NCBI GenBank assembly: GCA_964645045.1
Contig: CAZXYZ010000011.1
Span: forward strand, 74,692-138,691
DNA length: 64,000 bases
Reading direction: 5' to 3'
From: Anammoximicrobium sp964645045
Lineage (GTDB): Bacteria > Planctomycetota > Planctomycetia > Pirellulales > Pirellulaceae
This document shows positions 46,301 through 61,300 of the stretch, piece by piece. Position 1 is the first letter of the stretch; each line of letters opens with the position of its first letter. Made by a program: the position numbers and the translations under genes. Under the pieces are notes generated by a model. It was not told the origin of the DNA. It searched no databases and saw nothing but the letters and a program-made list of their open reading frames with translations.

Positions 46301-49300
46301 TCGACCTGATCACGGCCGGCACGATCCAGATCGGCGATGCGAACAGCGGGACGATCACGGTCAGTGCGGACATCACGCGTTCGGCCGCCACGAACATGAC
46401 GCTCGCCGGCAGCGGCGACATCATCCTCAGCGGCGGCCAGATCAACACGGGCGGCGGCACGCTGCTGCTCGATTCGGGCGCTTCCCCCGCGGCCGTCAAG
46501 CCCACCAAGGCGGGAACCGACGTGACCGCCAGCACGCTCTCCTTCGGCAGCGACCTGGCGATCATCGTCAATGGCACGACGGTCGATACGGACTACACCC
46601 AACTCAACGTGACCGGCATGGTCAATCTCACCGGTGTTGATCTCGTGATCAGCGGCAGCTATCAGCCCACCGCGAACGACAGCTTCATCATCGTCGCCAA
46701 CGACGGCAGCGACGGGGTGATCGGCACGTTCAACGGCCTGTTCGAGGGTACGTTCGTCACGATCAATGGCGGGCCGTTCCAGAAGAGAATTACGTACGGC
46801 GGCGGCGATGGCAACGACGTGGTGTTGGCGGACATCCTCCCGCCCACGGTCACCGGGACAACGCCGTCGTTCGCGACCAGCGGCGCGCTGGCGGCGGGGA
46901 CGACGACGATTCAGGTGGCCTTCAGCGAGCCGGTGCTTCAGGGGGCGGTGGCGGCGAACTACGAACTGCGCCGGGCCGGCAGCGATGGGCTGTTGCTGGC
47001 CGGCGACACGGTCATCAACCCCTCGGCGGTCAGTTACACCGGCAGCACGGCCACCCTCACCATCCCCGCGCTGGTCGAAGATATCTATCGCCTGACCGTG
47101 ACGGACGCGATCACGGACGCCGTCGGCAACTCGCTCGACGGCGACGCCAACGGCTCCTCCGGCGGCGATTGGACGCGCGACTTCGTCACCGGTGCGCACT
47201 CGACGACCCTCACTTCCCCGGCCCCCAATAGCTATCCTTTCGACATTGAGTACGGCGGCTTCGGCGCAGGCCAACTTGTCCAGGGGGCGGGTGGGGCGTT
47301 CGACGGCCTGAATCGCCTATTTGTGGATGGTTCGGCGGTGTCCACATCCTTTGCAACCACGCCTTCAGTGTCCCATGGCTTTCGTGGCGGCACCTATGGT
47401 CACTTCACGGCCCCCGATCAAACGATCAGCGGCGCGGCGTGGGTGAAGGTGCTTGAGGCCTCGGCGGGCTTCAAGGGGGCACAAGGCCCGGCGCTCGTCA
47501 CGGCGGACTTCACGATTACTCACAATTCTGGGAGTCCGTACTTTCAAGTCGTGATCCGCCAAGATGGCAGCGGCTTCAGCGGCGTTCCGCAAATTATCGA
47601 GGTCGCTCCAGGAAGCACAACCCGCATCCATCTTGAGGAACTGATTCCAGGCACGAGTTCTGCGGAGGTCAGCGTCGAGGTTTACCCGTATGGGAACTTC
47701 ACCGTTCAAAAGGCATTTAGCGGTGGAACCCCTGACACGCCCATGATGCGGGCCACTACGTTCAATCCCGTTCCTGCCCAGAGTTCACCGATCAGTTACG
47801 GCTTTCGTGGCGGCACCTATGGTCACTTCACGGCCCCCGACCAAACGATCAGCGGCGCGGCGTGGGTGAAGGTGCTTGAGGCCTCGGCGGGCTTCAAGGG
47901 GGCACAAGGCCCGGCGCTCGTCACGGCGGACTTCACGATTACTCACAATTCTGGGAGTCCGTACTTTCAAGTCGTGATCCGCCAAGATGGCAGCGGCTTC
48001 AGCGGCGTTCCGCAAATTATCGAGGTCGCTCCAGGAAGCACAACCCGCATCCATCTTGAGGAACTGATTCCAGGCACGAGTTCTGCGGAGGTCAGCGTCG
48101 AGGTTTACCCGTATGGGAACTTCACCGTTCAAAAGGCATTTAGCGGTGGAACCCCTGACACGCCCATGATGCGGGCCACTACGTTTAATGGAATTCCCGC
48201 GGCGGTTACAACCGACACTGGAAAAACCGTTGTGACTCAAGATAGGACACTTTCCAACAACTTAGTTGCAGCTCGCGAAGTGACTGTCCCTGGTACCGGA
48301 TCGCACAATTTTGCACGGACGGTCGATGCCTTCACCAATCCGACCGGCAGTCCGATCGCGACGACGGTGCGGATCGTGGGCAATCTCGGTTCCGATGCGG
48401 CGACAACCGTATATAACACGCTGAATGCCGATGGTTCGTTCGACGCGACGGTCCATCCGACCGACCGCTGGATCGGGACCGACGACGCCGACGGGTCGGG
48501 AACGCCGGCGATCATTCATTACCTTCACGGTCCCAGCGGACTGCAGCCCAACGACGTGCAGGTGGTCGGGGACAACATCTTCTGGGAGTACAACCTGACG
48601 GTCCCCGCCGGCCAGACCGTGCGGCTGGCCCATTTCACGATCCTGGACGGCACTCGCGCCGGCGCCGAGGCGGCGGCCGCGGCACTCGTCACGGCCAACG
48701 GCTTTGGCGGCGAGGCGGCGGCGTTTCTGACGCCGGCGGAACTCGCTTCGCTGGCCAACTTCGTGTTCGGAAGTCTGTCGGCGTCCCTGGACGGTTCCGG
48801 CAACCTAATCGTCAGCGACAGCGCAGGCACGGCAAACGCTCTGACGATCAGCGTCAGCGGTACGGATCTGGTGATCACCGACGCCAACGAGCAGTTCCTG
48901 GCGGCGCCGGCCGGCGGGACGCTGAGCAACGGTAACAAGACGCTCACGATCCCGTTGGCGGCGATCACCGGCAGCATCATGGTCGATACGGCGGGCGGCG
49001 ATGATTCGCTGACGGTCGACGGCGCGGTCGGGAAGCCGATTGTCTACGACGGCGGGGCGGGCGGAAACGACTTGCTGTCGATCACGGGATCGGGATTGGC
49101 GGGCGTGTACACGCCGGATGCCACGATCTTCGGCGACGGATTGATCGATCTGGGCGGCGGGTCGATGATCAACTTTACGGGCCTGGAGCCGGTCGATTAC
49201 GACGTGACCGGCGGCACATTCACGTTGAATCTGCCCGGCGGCGACGACGTGGTGACGATCGAGAACGGCACGCTGACCGACAACGTCACGCCGGCTCTGA

Positions 49301-52300
49301 AGATTTCCGGCTCCAGCGGCGGAACGCCCTTCGAGAACGCCCGCGTCCGCGGCTCGGCGATCGTGATCGACACGGTCACCGGCGGCAGCGATGGGAACGA
49401 TACGATCACGATCGCCAGCGCCAACAATGCTCACACCAATGCCAGCCTGACGATCGCCACCGGCGCGGGGACCGATACGATTAGCGTCAGCAACGCGGCG
49501 ACGTTCTCGGGCAACATCGACCTCACCTCGCCGACGATCAGCACCAGCGCGGCGGTGACCAGCACGGGCGGCACCATCCGGTTCACGGCCGACGACCAGA
49601 CGATCGGGGCCGCGGTCAGCGCCGCCGGATCGACGGTCACGCTGCGGAACAGGAACGCCGGGCGCGTGATCAACCTCGGCGCCGGCAGCGACGGCTTCGG
49701 CTTTCTCGGACTGACCGAAGCGGAACTGGACCGCGTGGCAGCCGGCACGCTGATTATCGGCCGCAACGACGGCGAGGCGTCGGGCAACATCCAATGGCAG
49801 GCACCCGTCGATATGACCGGCGGCGCGAACACGGTCGCTAACCTGCAACTGGTCACCGGCGCGGCAATCACGGACAATACCGGTGGCGAGCAGGTGGACC
49901 TCAAGGTGTCGAACCTGTCGCTGACCGCCGCGACGGGCCTGGGAACGTCGACCGCCGCGGGCGATTTGGACATCGACGTCGACACGCTGGCTGCGACCAC
50001 GGCCACCGGCGGCATCTACATCGATCTGCGCGACAGCAACAACAGCCTGGTCACGGTCACCTCGGCCACGGCCACCACGTCGGGCGACATCGTGTTCACG
50101 TCCTCGGCGGGCGGCGGCACGAATACGAACCTCTTCAACAGCGTCGTCACGGCCAACGGCAACATCGCGATTTCACGGAGCACGGCGGGGAACATTACGG
50201 TCGAGGAACTCAGCACGGCGGCGACCGCCGGCAAGACGATCACGGTGGATGCGGGGGCGAATGCCCTGGGCCATTCGGCCGGTAAGACGATGCAGACCAA
50301 CGGCGGGACGATCACGCTGATCGCCGACGGCATGGGCTGGAGCGGCAACACGATCAGCGCCGGCAGCGCGGACGTGGTGCTGCGGCCGTTCACCGCCAAC
50401 CGGCCCATCGAGATCGGCACCGGTGCGCCCACGATGGCCGGCACGCTGGGACTGAGCGAGGCGGCCTTGAACACGATCTCGACCGGCGGCAACAACGCGA
50501 TCATCATCGGCGACACGGCGTTGGCCACCGGCACGATCAGCGTGGTGGGCGCGCTCAACCTGGGCACGCAGGACCTGACGCTGCGCACCGGCAACAACAC
50601 GGCCTCGGCGATCCACGACGGGACGGCGGGCGCGGGCGGAAACCTGATCACCACCGACCGCTTGACCTTGAACGCGCCGAACGGCGGCATCGACCTCAAC
50701 TTCAATGCCACGACGTTGACGGCCAGCGCCGGCGCCGGTCAATTCCTGCAGGAAACCGACTCCGTCACGCTCGGCAGCAGCGGCTTGAACGCCGGTGCGA
50801 ATACGATCACCCTGCACGGCGGCACGTTCCACCTGGGCGGTGCCAATCGCATCAACGACGCGGCCGACGTGAACGTCGCCGGCGGGGTGGAACTGGCGCT
50901 GGGGAGCAACTCGGAAACCATCGATCAATTGATCCTGACCGACGGCAGCGTCACCGGGAGCGGTACCCTCACCGGCGGCAGCACGTTCGACGTCCGCAGC
51001 GGCTCGATCGGCGCCGCTCTGGCCGGTAGTGTCGGCCTGACCAAATCCACGGCCGGCACGGTGACGTTATCGAAGGCCAACAATTACAGCGGTACGACGA
51101 ACGTCGACCAGGGCGTGCTCAACATTCAGCATGGCTCGGCGTTGGGCAGCACCGGATCGGGAACCACGGTCGCCAGCGGCGCGGCGTTGCAGGTTCAGGG
51201 CGGGATCAGTGTGGCGGAACCGCTGACGCTCAACGGGCAGGGCATCAGCAGCGACGGCGCCTTGCGGAACATGGCGACGAACAACACCTGGAGCGGCCCG
51301 ATTACGCTGGCCGGCGATGCGGCCATCGGCGGCACGTCGGGTGCGGGCAACGAACTGACCTTGACCGGCTCGATCGGCCAGAGCGGCGGTTCGCGGGGCC
51401 TGACCGTGTATGGGGCGATTTCGCTGGTCATGAACAGTGCGTCGGGCAATACCTACGATGGAACAACGACGGTCTTGGCCGCCAGTGGCATGCTTCGGCT
51501 GCGGGGGTCGGGCAACCAGATCCCGGGCAATCTGGTCATCGGCGACGCGGGGACGGCCAGTTCGGTGGTCCTTGATTCTTCCAACCACATCGCCGATACC
51601 TCGGACGTCGCGCTGAACAACGCGGGCTCGATCCTGCACATGGCGGCCTTTGGCGGTGCGGTCGTCGAGACCATCGACGAACTGTCCGGCATCGGGAGCG
51701 TCAACTCCGGCACCAGTGGTACGCCCACGTTGACGGTCGGCGCAAACAACGGTTCGAGCACGTTTGACGGAACGATCGTCAACGGCGCAGGCACGGTCTC
51801 GCTGACCAAAGCGGGCAGCGGCACGTTCACGTTGAGCGGCATCAACACCTACACCGGCCTGACCACCGTCTCGGCCGGGACGCTGCAATTGACGGGTTCG
51901 CTGGCCGGCGCTGCCACGGTCCAGGCCGCGGGCACTCTAACCGGCACGGGGGTAATCAGCGGGATGCTGACGGTCGATGACAACGGCGATGTGCTGCCGG
52001 GCACCAGTCCGGGCGCGATCGATTCCGGCGATTTGGATTTCGACGGCGATCTGTTCATCGACTTATTCGGCGACGGTGGCCCGGGAAACGCCAACGGGCA
52101 CGATCAAGTCGTGGTGACCGGCACGGTGAACCTGGACAGCGCGTTGGCGACGCTGACACTCGATGCCACGGGGTTGACGTTGACGGAAGCGGCGGGCAAG
52201 GAATTCGTCATCATCAACAACGACGGCGCCGGGCCAGGCGATCACACAGGGGCGTTCGTCGGTCTGCCCGAAGGCGCGACAGTTGCGAGCAACGTGAACG

Positions 52301-55300
52301 GCATTGGGTTGAATGTTTCGATTACCTACGCGGGCGGCGATGGCAACGACGTGGCCCTGCTAGTCGCTGCGTCGAGATTTGAACTCACCGGCGGCAACGC
52401 CGTGTTCACGGACTTGGCCGGGTTCAATAACGTCCTGACGCTCACCCTGGTCAACGGCGGCGCGGACGTGCAGATCACCGACGCGACCTGGCCGGTCTCC
52501 GCCGGCGCGGGCGCCACGCAGGTCGATGCCCACACGGTGCGGATTCCCGTGGCCGGCATCTCCGGCGGCATTCAGGTCGGCACGGCGGCCGGCAACGACG
52601 CATTGACGGTGAGTTTCGCGGGCGGCGATTTTTCCAAGGCGATCAGCTATGACGGCGGCACGCAGACGATCAGCGACAGCCTGACTCTGACTGGCGGCGG
52701 CAGCTTCGCCACGGTCACCCACAATTTCACGAACGCCTCGACCGGCACGATCGACGTGACGGGCAACAGCACGATCGGCTACACCGGCCTGGAACCGGTG
52801 ACGGACAATTTGTCCGCGACCGACCGCGTGTTTACGTTCAACGGCGGGACGGAGACTATCGCGCTGGCGGATGCCAGCGGCGCGAACATGACGATCGCTT
52901 CGACCATGGGCGAGAGCGTCACCTTCGCCAATCCAACCGGCAGCCTGACGATCCATGCCAGCACGGGGAACGACATCGTCGACATCAACTCGGTCGATGC
53001 CGATGGCCCGTTCAACGCGGCATTGACGATCAACGGCGGCACGGGGAACGACACGGTCAACTTGAAGACGGCGATCACGTTCGCGGCGGACAAGAGTCTT
53101 GACGTCAATCTCCAGGACGATGATGCTACGCCGGGCACGGACGTGATCAACGTGGGTGTCGGGGGGACTGCCAATTTGAGTTTTTCGGGAACCGGCAGCG
53201 CGACGTTCAAGGCCAGCAAGAATATCCTGGTGGCCAGCGGCTCCAGCATCGTGACCGTTGGCGGCAATATCAACATGGAAGCCAATCTCGCGGGCGGCTC
53301 CAGCGGAACCTTCAAGGGGATCGAAATCGGCGGCACCGCCGTGACCACGACCAGCGGCACGATTTCGCTGAACGGGCGTGGCGGCACGATCGGCAACACG
53401 AACGTCGGCGTGGAGATTCACGGGGGTTCGGTCATCAAGTCCATCGGGACCGGAGCGGGACTGGGCGCGATTTCGATTCAAGGCGCCGGGGACGGCGATA
53501 CCCATGCCAACATTGGCGTCTCGATCACGGGCGGCGGCACTCGCGTGGAAAGCACGGATGCCGCGATTCAGGTCACGGGAACCGGCGGAACCGGGACCGC
53601 GAACGCTCAAATCGGCATTCAGATGACGGCGAGCGCCGCGGTCAAGTCGCTGGGCACCGGAGCCACTGCCGGCACGATCACGATGAACGGCCAAGGCGGC
53701 ACGGGCCTCGATTTCAATCACGGGATCGAGATCAGCGGCGCCTCGACGCTGGTCACCTCCCAAGACGGGGATATCGCAATTGCCGGCACCGGCGGAGCCG
53801 GCACGGGTGCGACCAGTCTGGGTTTCGTGGTCTTTGCCGGCGGTCAAGTGACTTCCACCGGCACGGGCAGCGATGCGGCGAATATCTCGATCGATGCCAC
53901 CGGTGGCAGCGGTACGAACGAGATCGAAGGCGTGCGGCTGCATGATGCCAATACGCGGATCGCGGCCGTGGACGGCGACATCACCGTCGTCGGCACGGGC
54001 GGCACGGCCAGTGGGACGCTCAGCTACGGCGTGCATGTCCGCGACTCGGCCAAGATCGAGGCGACCGGCACGACGGCCAACGCGGGCGATGTCACGATCA
54101 CAGGCACGGGAGCCAACGGCGCGGCGGACTTGCGCGTCAGCAACGCGACGCTGGGCGATGCGGCGGGCACCGGGGACTTGACGCTGATCGCCAACACGCT
54201 CGAACTGGCCGGCAGCGCCGTGGTCCGCGGCGCGGGCCCGCTGGCGATCAAACCACGCACGGTCAGTACGTCCATCGGCCTGGGCGCGTCGGCCCTTGGT
54301 ACGCTGAACATGGACGCCACCGAACTAGGCTTCCTCCAAGATGGGTTCAGCTCGATCACCCTTGGCGACGCCACCAACACGGCCGCCGTGGACGTGAATG
54401 CCTCGGCATTTGCGGATCCGGTCACGATCCTCGGCGATTCGATTTCAGTCACCCAACTGGCCGCCGGGAGCAACGCCGTCACGCTGACCGCAGACAACGG
54501 CGCGATCACCGACGGCGGCACAGGGTCGGATACGGACGTCACCGCGGCGAGCCTGGTGGCGAGTTCGACATCGGGAATCGGCGCGTCAGGGAATGCTTTG
54601 GATACCGTCCTTAGCAACCTCGAGGCGGTTGGCGGCAGCGGCGGCGTGTTTGTCTCGAACACCGGGAATCTGACGCTCGGCGGAATTGGCGCGACGGTTG
54701 GCGTGAGTGCCACGAACGCCGAAATTGCGATCTCCGCGGCCAGTTCCATCACCGTGACCGAGTCCTTGGCAAGCGGCGGCGGGGCCGTCAGCCTGACGGC
54801 CACGGAGCATGTGACGCTCTCCGGTGCGAGCGCTGACGTGACGACCGGCGGTGGAACGTTCACGGTCAGCGCCGACAGCGACGGCAACAACACCGGCGCC
54901 TACTCGCAGGACGACGCAGGGAGCGCCGTCTCGACCGGCAGTGGGAGCATCTCCATCACGGCGATCGATGTCGCAATGGTCGGCACTCTGACCGGCACGG
55001 GCACGCTGACGCTGCAGCCGAGCACCCTCAGCCGCACGATCGCGTTGAATGACGCCGCCGGTAATTTCAGCGTTTCGGCTGCCGAGTTGGGACTGCTATC
55101 GTCTTTCAGCACGGTGACCGTCGGTGTCAGCGGCGGCACGGGAGCGGTCAACGTCGGCAGCGCAGGAGCGATCGATGTAAGCGGTGCGAGCTACGGCTTG
55201 ACGGTTCGCGGTGGCAACACGACCCTTAATAACTCGGTGCGCGTCCGCGATAACGGCACTCTGCAGATCATCTCGACCGGGGCCCTCACGGACAATCATG

Positions 55301-58300
55301 GCGGCAGCGGTTTCGACGTGCGCGCGGGAGGCACAACGGGGAAGATCCTGCTCGATTCCACGGCCGGTGTGGGCGCAAGCGGGGATTTTGTGGAGACTTG
55401 GACTGCGGACATTGCCGCCCGTGCAACGTCCTCGGGCGGCGTCTTTATCACCGAAGAATCGGGTGGCGGTGCCTTGGATGTTACCAGCGTCGGCGGCGTC
55501 TCGGGGATCTCGACGAACGGCGGAGCCATCTCGGTCGCCACCGCCGATGGTTCCTTGACCGTGAATCAAGCCGTCAACGCCGGCGCCGCGGCTTTTCAAC
55601 TGACTGCGGGCGGCAATGATAAGACGCTGACGGTTAGCGCCACGGTCAGCGGCGGCGCGGACAGCAGTTTGACGGCGGACAAGATGACGATCGCCTCCTC
55701 CGTGAATGCCGGCGCCAACCTCCTGACCCTCGCCCCCGAATCCACGGCTGATGCAGGCGACGCCATCCATCTGGGTTCCAACGTCGGCACCGGCAACACG
55801 CTGGAAATCTCCGACACCGAGCTCGACCTGCTCACCGCGGGGACGTTACAGATCGGTGACGGCACCACGGGTACGATTACCCTGACCAGTTCCGTCTCGC
55901 CGGCCCTTAGCTCGACGCTGGTGATCACCACGGACACGAGTATCGATAGCAGCAACGCGGCCAACCAGATCACCGTCGCGAACCTCGGATTGGATGTGGA
56001 TGAGCACATCGGGCAGACCAACTCGCTGCGGATCGACGCGAACAATCTGGCCGCCCGCAGCAGGGTGGCCGGCAACATCCGCATCAACGATACCGACGGA
56101 CTGGACCTCCCAGCCGCCGGGGTGGGCGGGATCGTGGGCGTATGCACGCTGGCCGGTAACGTCGAAGTCACCGCGGGAAGTACTTTCTATACGCACGCAG
56201 TGGTGAACGCCCGCGCGAACGGGAATGTGACTCTGGCCAGTGCCGGCGACATCTTCCTCTACGCCTCCGTGTTGAGCACGGCGGGCGCAGGCTCCGCAGG
56301 CGATGGCAGCGGTACGATCACTCTGGATTCGGCGTCGGGTCGCATGGATCGGTTCGGCGGCACCGTGAAGGCGACCGCGGGTTCGGCCAACCTGCAAGCG
56401 CACGGCGGCGGCGGTGGCTATGCGATCGGGCAGTTTGGACAGGGGTTCCTCACGGACGTTATGTACTTGGCAGCCGATGTGAGCGGCGCGGGGCAGCACA
56501 TGTCGATCTACCAGACATCCAGCCTGACGATTGCGACCGTGGGTAGCCAAAAAGGTATTTCCACTAACGGCGGCTCGGTCAAAATCGAAGGGCCGGCTCT
56601 TCTCTCCATCCCGGACAATCTCGGCGAGCACACGATCCGCCCCAATGGCGGCTACGTCATTTTGTATCCCCAGGATATCGATATCTCGACAGGAGGACCC
56701 CACCAGGCGGTCTACGCCCCAGGCAACTCCGTCACCATCGGCAGCTCCCAGGTTTCGTTGGGCGCAATTCAGGCCGGGCAATTCAGCGTGGTGGATGCTG
56801 AACTGGATGAGATCACGGCCAGCATCCTGACGGTCAATAGCACCAATGGCGCGACCCTCCGCGGCGATGTTTCGCCAGGCGGCACGAATACCTTGGAGAT
56901 CAGCGGCGGGTTTCAGAGCATTGACAACAACAACGCGGTCAATACGATCACGGTGCCCAACTTGGTGATGACCGCCGATCAGCGGATCGGCCCGACCAAT
57001 CCGATTCGCATCGATGCGGACAACTTGGCCGCCCGGAGTTGGGGCTCGGGCGCGACGGACAATATCCGGATCGTGGATATCGACGACCTGACCCTACCCG
57101 CCGCCGGTGTCGACACGACCATCGGGCTCAGTACGGCAGCCGGGAATATCGTCCTGACCACGGGCGGCACGCTGACTATCTCCGCGGAGATCAACGCGCG
57201 AACCAATGGTGCGACAACCCTGACCACCACGGCGGGCGACATCACCATCAATGCCAACGTTTTGAGCACGGCGGCGAATACCGGGAACGCCGGCAATGGG
57301 ACGGGCACCATCACGGTGAACGCTGCCGGCGCCATCACCACCAACGGCAGCGGCACGCTCAAAGCGACCGCCGGGTCGGCCAATCTGGACGCGGGCACCG
57401 GCATCGGCGACGGCACCAACGCCGTGAAAACCGACGTGAACAGCCTGGCAGCCGACCTGGGCGGCGCGGGGAGCATCTTCCTGGCCGAAGCCGGATCGGC
57501 GTTGGTCACCAGTCTGAACGCGGGCAGCAGCACCGCCACGTTGACGACGGGCACCTACCGCCTGAACGCCAACGAGCAAGTCCACGACAATACGGACGTC
57601 GCCCTTGGCGCCGCGGCCACGCTCGACCTGAACGGCAAGGCCGAGACGTTCGACGCGTTGAGCGGCGGGGGCACCGTGACCAGCGGCATGGCCGGGCCGG
57701 CGACGCTGACGGTCGGGGCCAATGACGGATCGGATTCGTTCTCGGGCTTGGTGGAAAATGGCAGCGGGACGGTGGCGTTCACCAAGCTGGGCGCGGGGAC
57801 GCAGACCCTGACCGGCAACCACACGTACACCGGGGCGACCACGGTCAACGGCGGAACGCTGCTGGTCAACGGCTCGCTGGCCAACACCGCCGTGACCGTC
57901 GGCAGCGGGGCCACGCTGGGGGGCACCGGATCGCTGGGCGGATCGGTGACGGTCGACAGCGGCGGCCACTTGGCGCCGGGCACCAGTCCCGAGCCCCTCG
58001 CCCAAGCGGCACTCAGCTTATCATCCGGCTCGCACCTGGACGTGGAAATCCTCGGCAACTCGCCTGGCAACGGCACGGCGGGCTACGACCAGGCCATCGT
58101 GACGTCCGGCGCAGTCACCGTCAGCGGGGCCAACCTGAACCTGACGCTCAATACGGGCGTTTACACTCCCGTGGCCGGCCACACATACACGATTGTGGAC
58201 AAGCAGTCGGCCGGCGCCGTGACGGGCACCTTCAGCGGCAAGGCGGAAGGTCAAGTCGTGACGGCGGGCGGTTCCGTGTTCCAGATCACCTACCAGGGCG

Positions 58301-61300
58301 GCGACGGCAACGACGTGGTGCTGACCGCGCTGAACCCGGCCGCCCCCGCGCTTCAAGGCACGCCGGGAGGCGACACGTTCCTGGTGCAGAGGAACGGCGT
58401 CAACATCCAGGTGTCACTCAACGGCAACGTCATCTACACCGGCGCCCCCACGAGTCTGACCTTGGACGGACTCGACGGCAACGACACACTCACGGTGGAC
58501 TACTTCCTCGGCAACCCCGTTCCTGCCGGCGGCCTGACGTTTCACGGCGGCGATCCGACGTCCGGGTCAGGCGACAAGCTGTTGGTGGCGGGGGGCACGT
58601 TTACCGCGGCGGTGTACGACGCCACCGCGGCGCACAACGGGACGCTGACGCTGGACGGGTCGGTCATCAACTTCACGGGCCTGGAGCCGACGGACCTGAC
58701 GGGTTCCAGCCTCGGGGATTATACGATCAACGTCGATCCGTCCAGCACCGTCGCCGGGACGGTGACCACGGCGGTGGCGGCGTCCGGCGGGACGGATACG
58801 CTGGTTTCGTTCAGCAGCGGGCTGGAGAGCACGCTGATCCGCACGATCACGGGCACCTTGACGATCAACGGCGACAACGTTGACCCGGACATTTTCAACG
58901 TCCAGAGCGTGGGCAGCAGCTTTGCCGCCAGCCTGACGGTCAGCGGACAGGGCGGCACGGACGAAATCCACCTGCAGACCGGCGGGGGATTGACGCTGGG
59001 CGCGGGCAACCTGAAGTTAACGGCCGAGATGATCGACCAGACCGGACCAGTCACGGTTGCGGGCGGCACGACGCTGAATAACCAGGGATCGGCTGCGCCC
59101 ATCATGCTGACCAACGCCGGGAACGACTTCGGTTCCAACGTCGCGGTCACGGCCGGGGGTAACGTTAGCCTGACCGACGCGTCCGGCATCAGCTTCTGGC
59201 ACTCGACGGTCGGCGGGTCGCTGGTCGTCTCCGCCAACGGGGCCATCACCGACACCGGCGACCTGTCGATCGCGGGCACCACCAGCCTGGCCGCTGGGGC
59301 GGGCAATCACATCACGCTGAACAACTCCAACGATTTCCACGGCGCGGTGTCCATTGTGTCGGGGAACAACGTCACTTTGAAGGACACGAACGCCATTGAT
59401 TTGGGCACGTCGACGATCAGCGGCAACCTGGTCGTCGACGCGGGGATGTTCATCAGCGACAGCGGCAACGTTGGCGTGACCGGCAATGCGAGGTTCAGCG
59501 GAACTTGGATCTCGCTGGGCGGTGCCGGCGAGACAACGAACTTCGGCACGATAACCTTCGCTTCGGGTGGCCCGGTATCAATTCAGGAGGATTCGGGGAC
59601 CATCCTGGTTCTGACGAACGGTGCCGGAAGCCTGAGCCTCACGTCGGCCGGAGCGATCTCGGACAGCAGTTCCGGGACCGACATCTCCGTGACGGGCAAT
59701 GCCAGCTTCAGCGCCACCGGGGCGATCGACATCGGCGGCGGAGCCGGTGAGACGACCAACTTCGGCAGTCTGGATGCGATGGCTACGACGACGGTCGCGA
59801 TCAGCGAGAACTCGACGATGAACTTGAACCTAGCCTCCGGGACAACGGTCACGCTGACCTCGGAAACCGGGGCGATCGTCGACAACAACGGCGCAGCGAA
59901 CAACGTCACCGCCGCCTCGGCGGCCCTGACCGCCGTCGGCGGGATAGGCAGTGCGGACGCGTTGGAGACGACGATCTCGAACCTGGCGTACTCGAACACC
60001 TCGTCCGGCGACGTGCGGGTCGTGAATGCGGGCAGCTTGACGGTCAACAACGTGGGCACCTTAACGACGTCCAGCAACGTCGGGCACACGGCGTTGACGG
60101 CCAGCAGTCCGATTACGTTTGCGGTCAGCGATACGCAGGCCAGCATCACGGCCATCGCCACGGAAAGCGCGGCCGTGAACACCGACAACATCACGGTCAA
60201 CGCGGGGGTGACCGTGACGGCGACCAGCGGGAACGTCCTGTTCCAGGCGGGGGACCGGATCGTCGTGAATGCGACGGGCGCCGTTACGGCCTCGGGCAAC
60301 GTGACCTTCGAGTCCGGCGAGGCCGACACGGACAACGATGGCTCGATGGCGCTGGCCGGGACTGTATCGGCGGGGGTGACGATTACCCTCGATCTGAACG
60401 ACGAGGCGGGGGCGGCCACGCAGACGGCGGGCGGTTTGACGGCTTCGAGCCTGCGGCTGCTGAGCGGGAGTGGAGGCGGCTCTTTCGCGCTGAGCGGAGG
60501 CACCAACGACGTCATTACGATCGCGGCCAGCACCGACGGGGCGATCGCATACACCGACGCCACTTCGCTGGCCATCGGGACGGTGACGACGGCCGGCATC
60601 ACGACGTCCAGCGACAACGTGCGGTTGTGCGCCACGTCGCTGTCGATGAGCCAGAGCATCTCGGCGGGGGCGGGGACGGTGCGGCTGTCCGCCTCGACGG
60701 GTGGGATCACGCAGACGGGCGGGACGGTGACGGCGGCGACCTTGGGGCTGGCAGCGCCCAGCGGCAGCATCAGCTTACCCAACGCCAACGACGTGGACAC
60801 GCTGGCGGCTGTGGTCGGCGGGACGTTTGCGTTTGCGGATTCCGACGGGTTTGCGATCGGCACAGTGACACTCGATGGGTGCTTCCCCGGAGCCACGGGG
60901 ATCACCGGCGCCACGGACGTGACACTCTGCACGACCACCGGGAATTTGGACATCACCACGGCCCTCAGCGCCACGGGCACGGTGCGGCTGAGCACCGGAG
61001 GCGGCAACATCACTCAGAGCGCAGACGGCGTGATTACCGCGGTGGACTTGGGCGCGCGGGCGGCCGGCAACGTGGACCTCAATACGCTGATCAACGCCGT
61101 TTCCGGGACCTTCGCCGCCGCTTCGACCACGGCGGGCGTAGTCGAATTCCAGAACAATCAGGGTTTCATCGTGGGCGCGATCTCCGGCGGCAGTTGTTTT
61201 GCGGCGACGACGGGCGCCACGACGGCCGACGGGAACATCGACATCGACGCCAACGCCGGCGGGTTGATGATTAACAACGTGGTCACGGCGGGGCTGGCGG

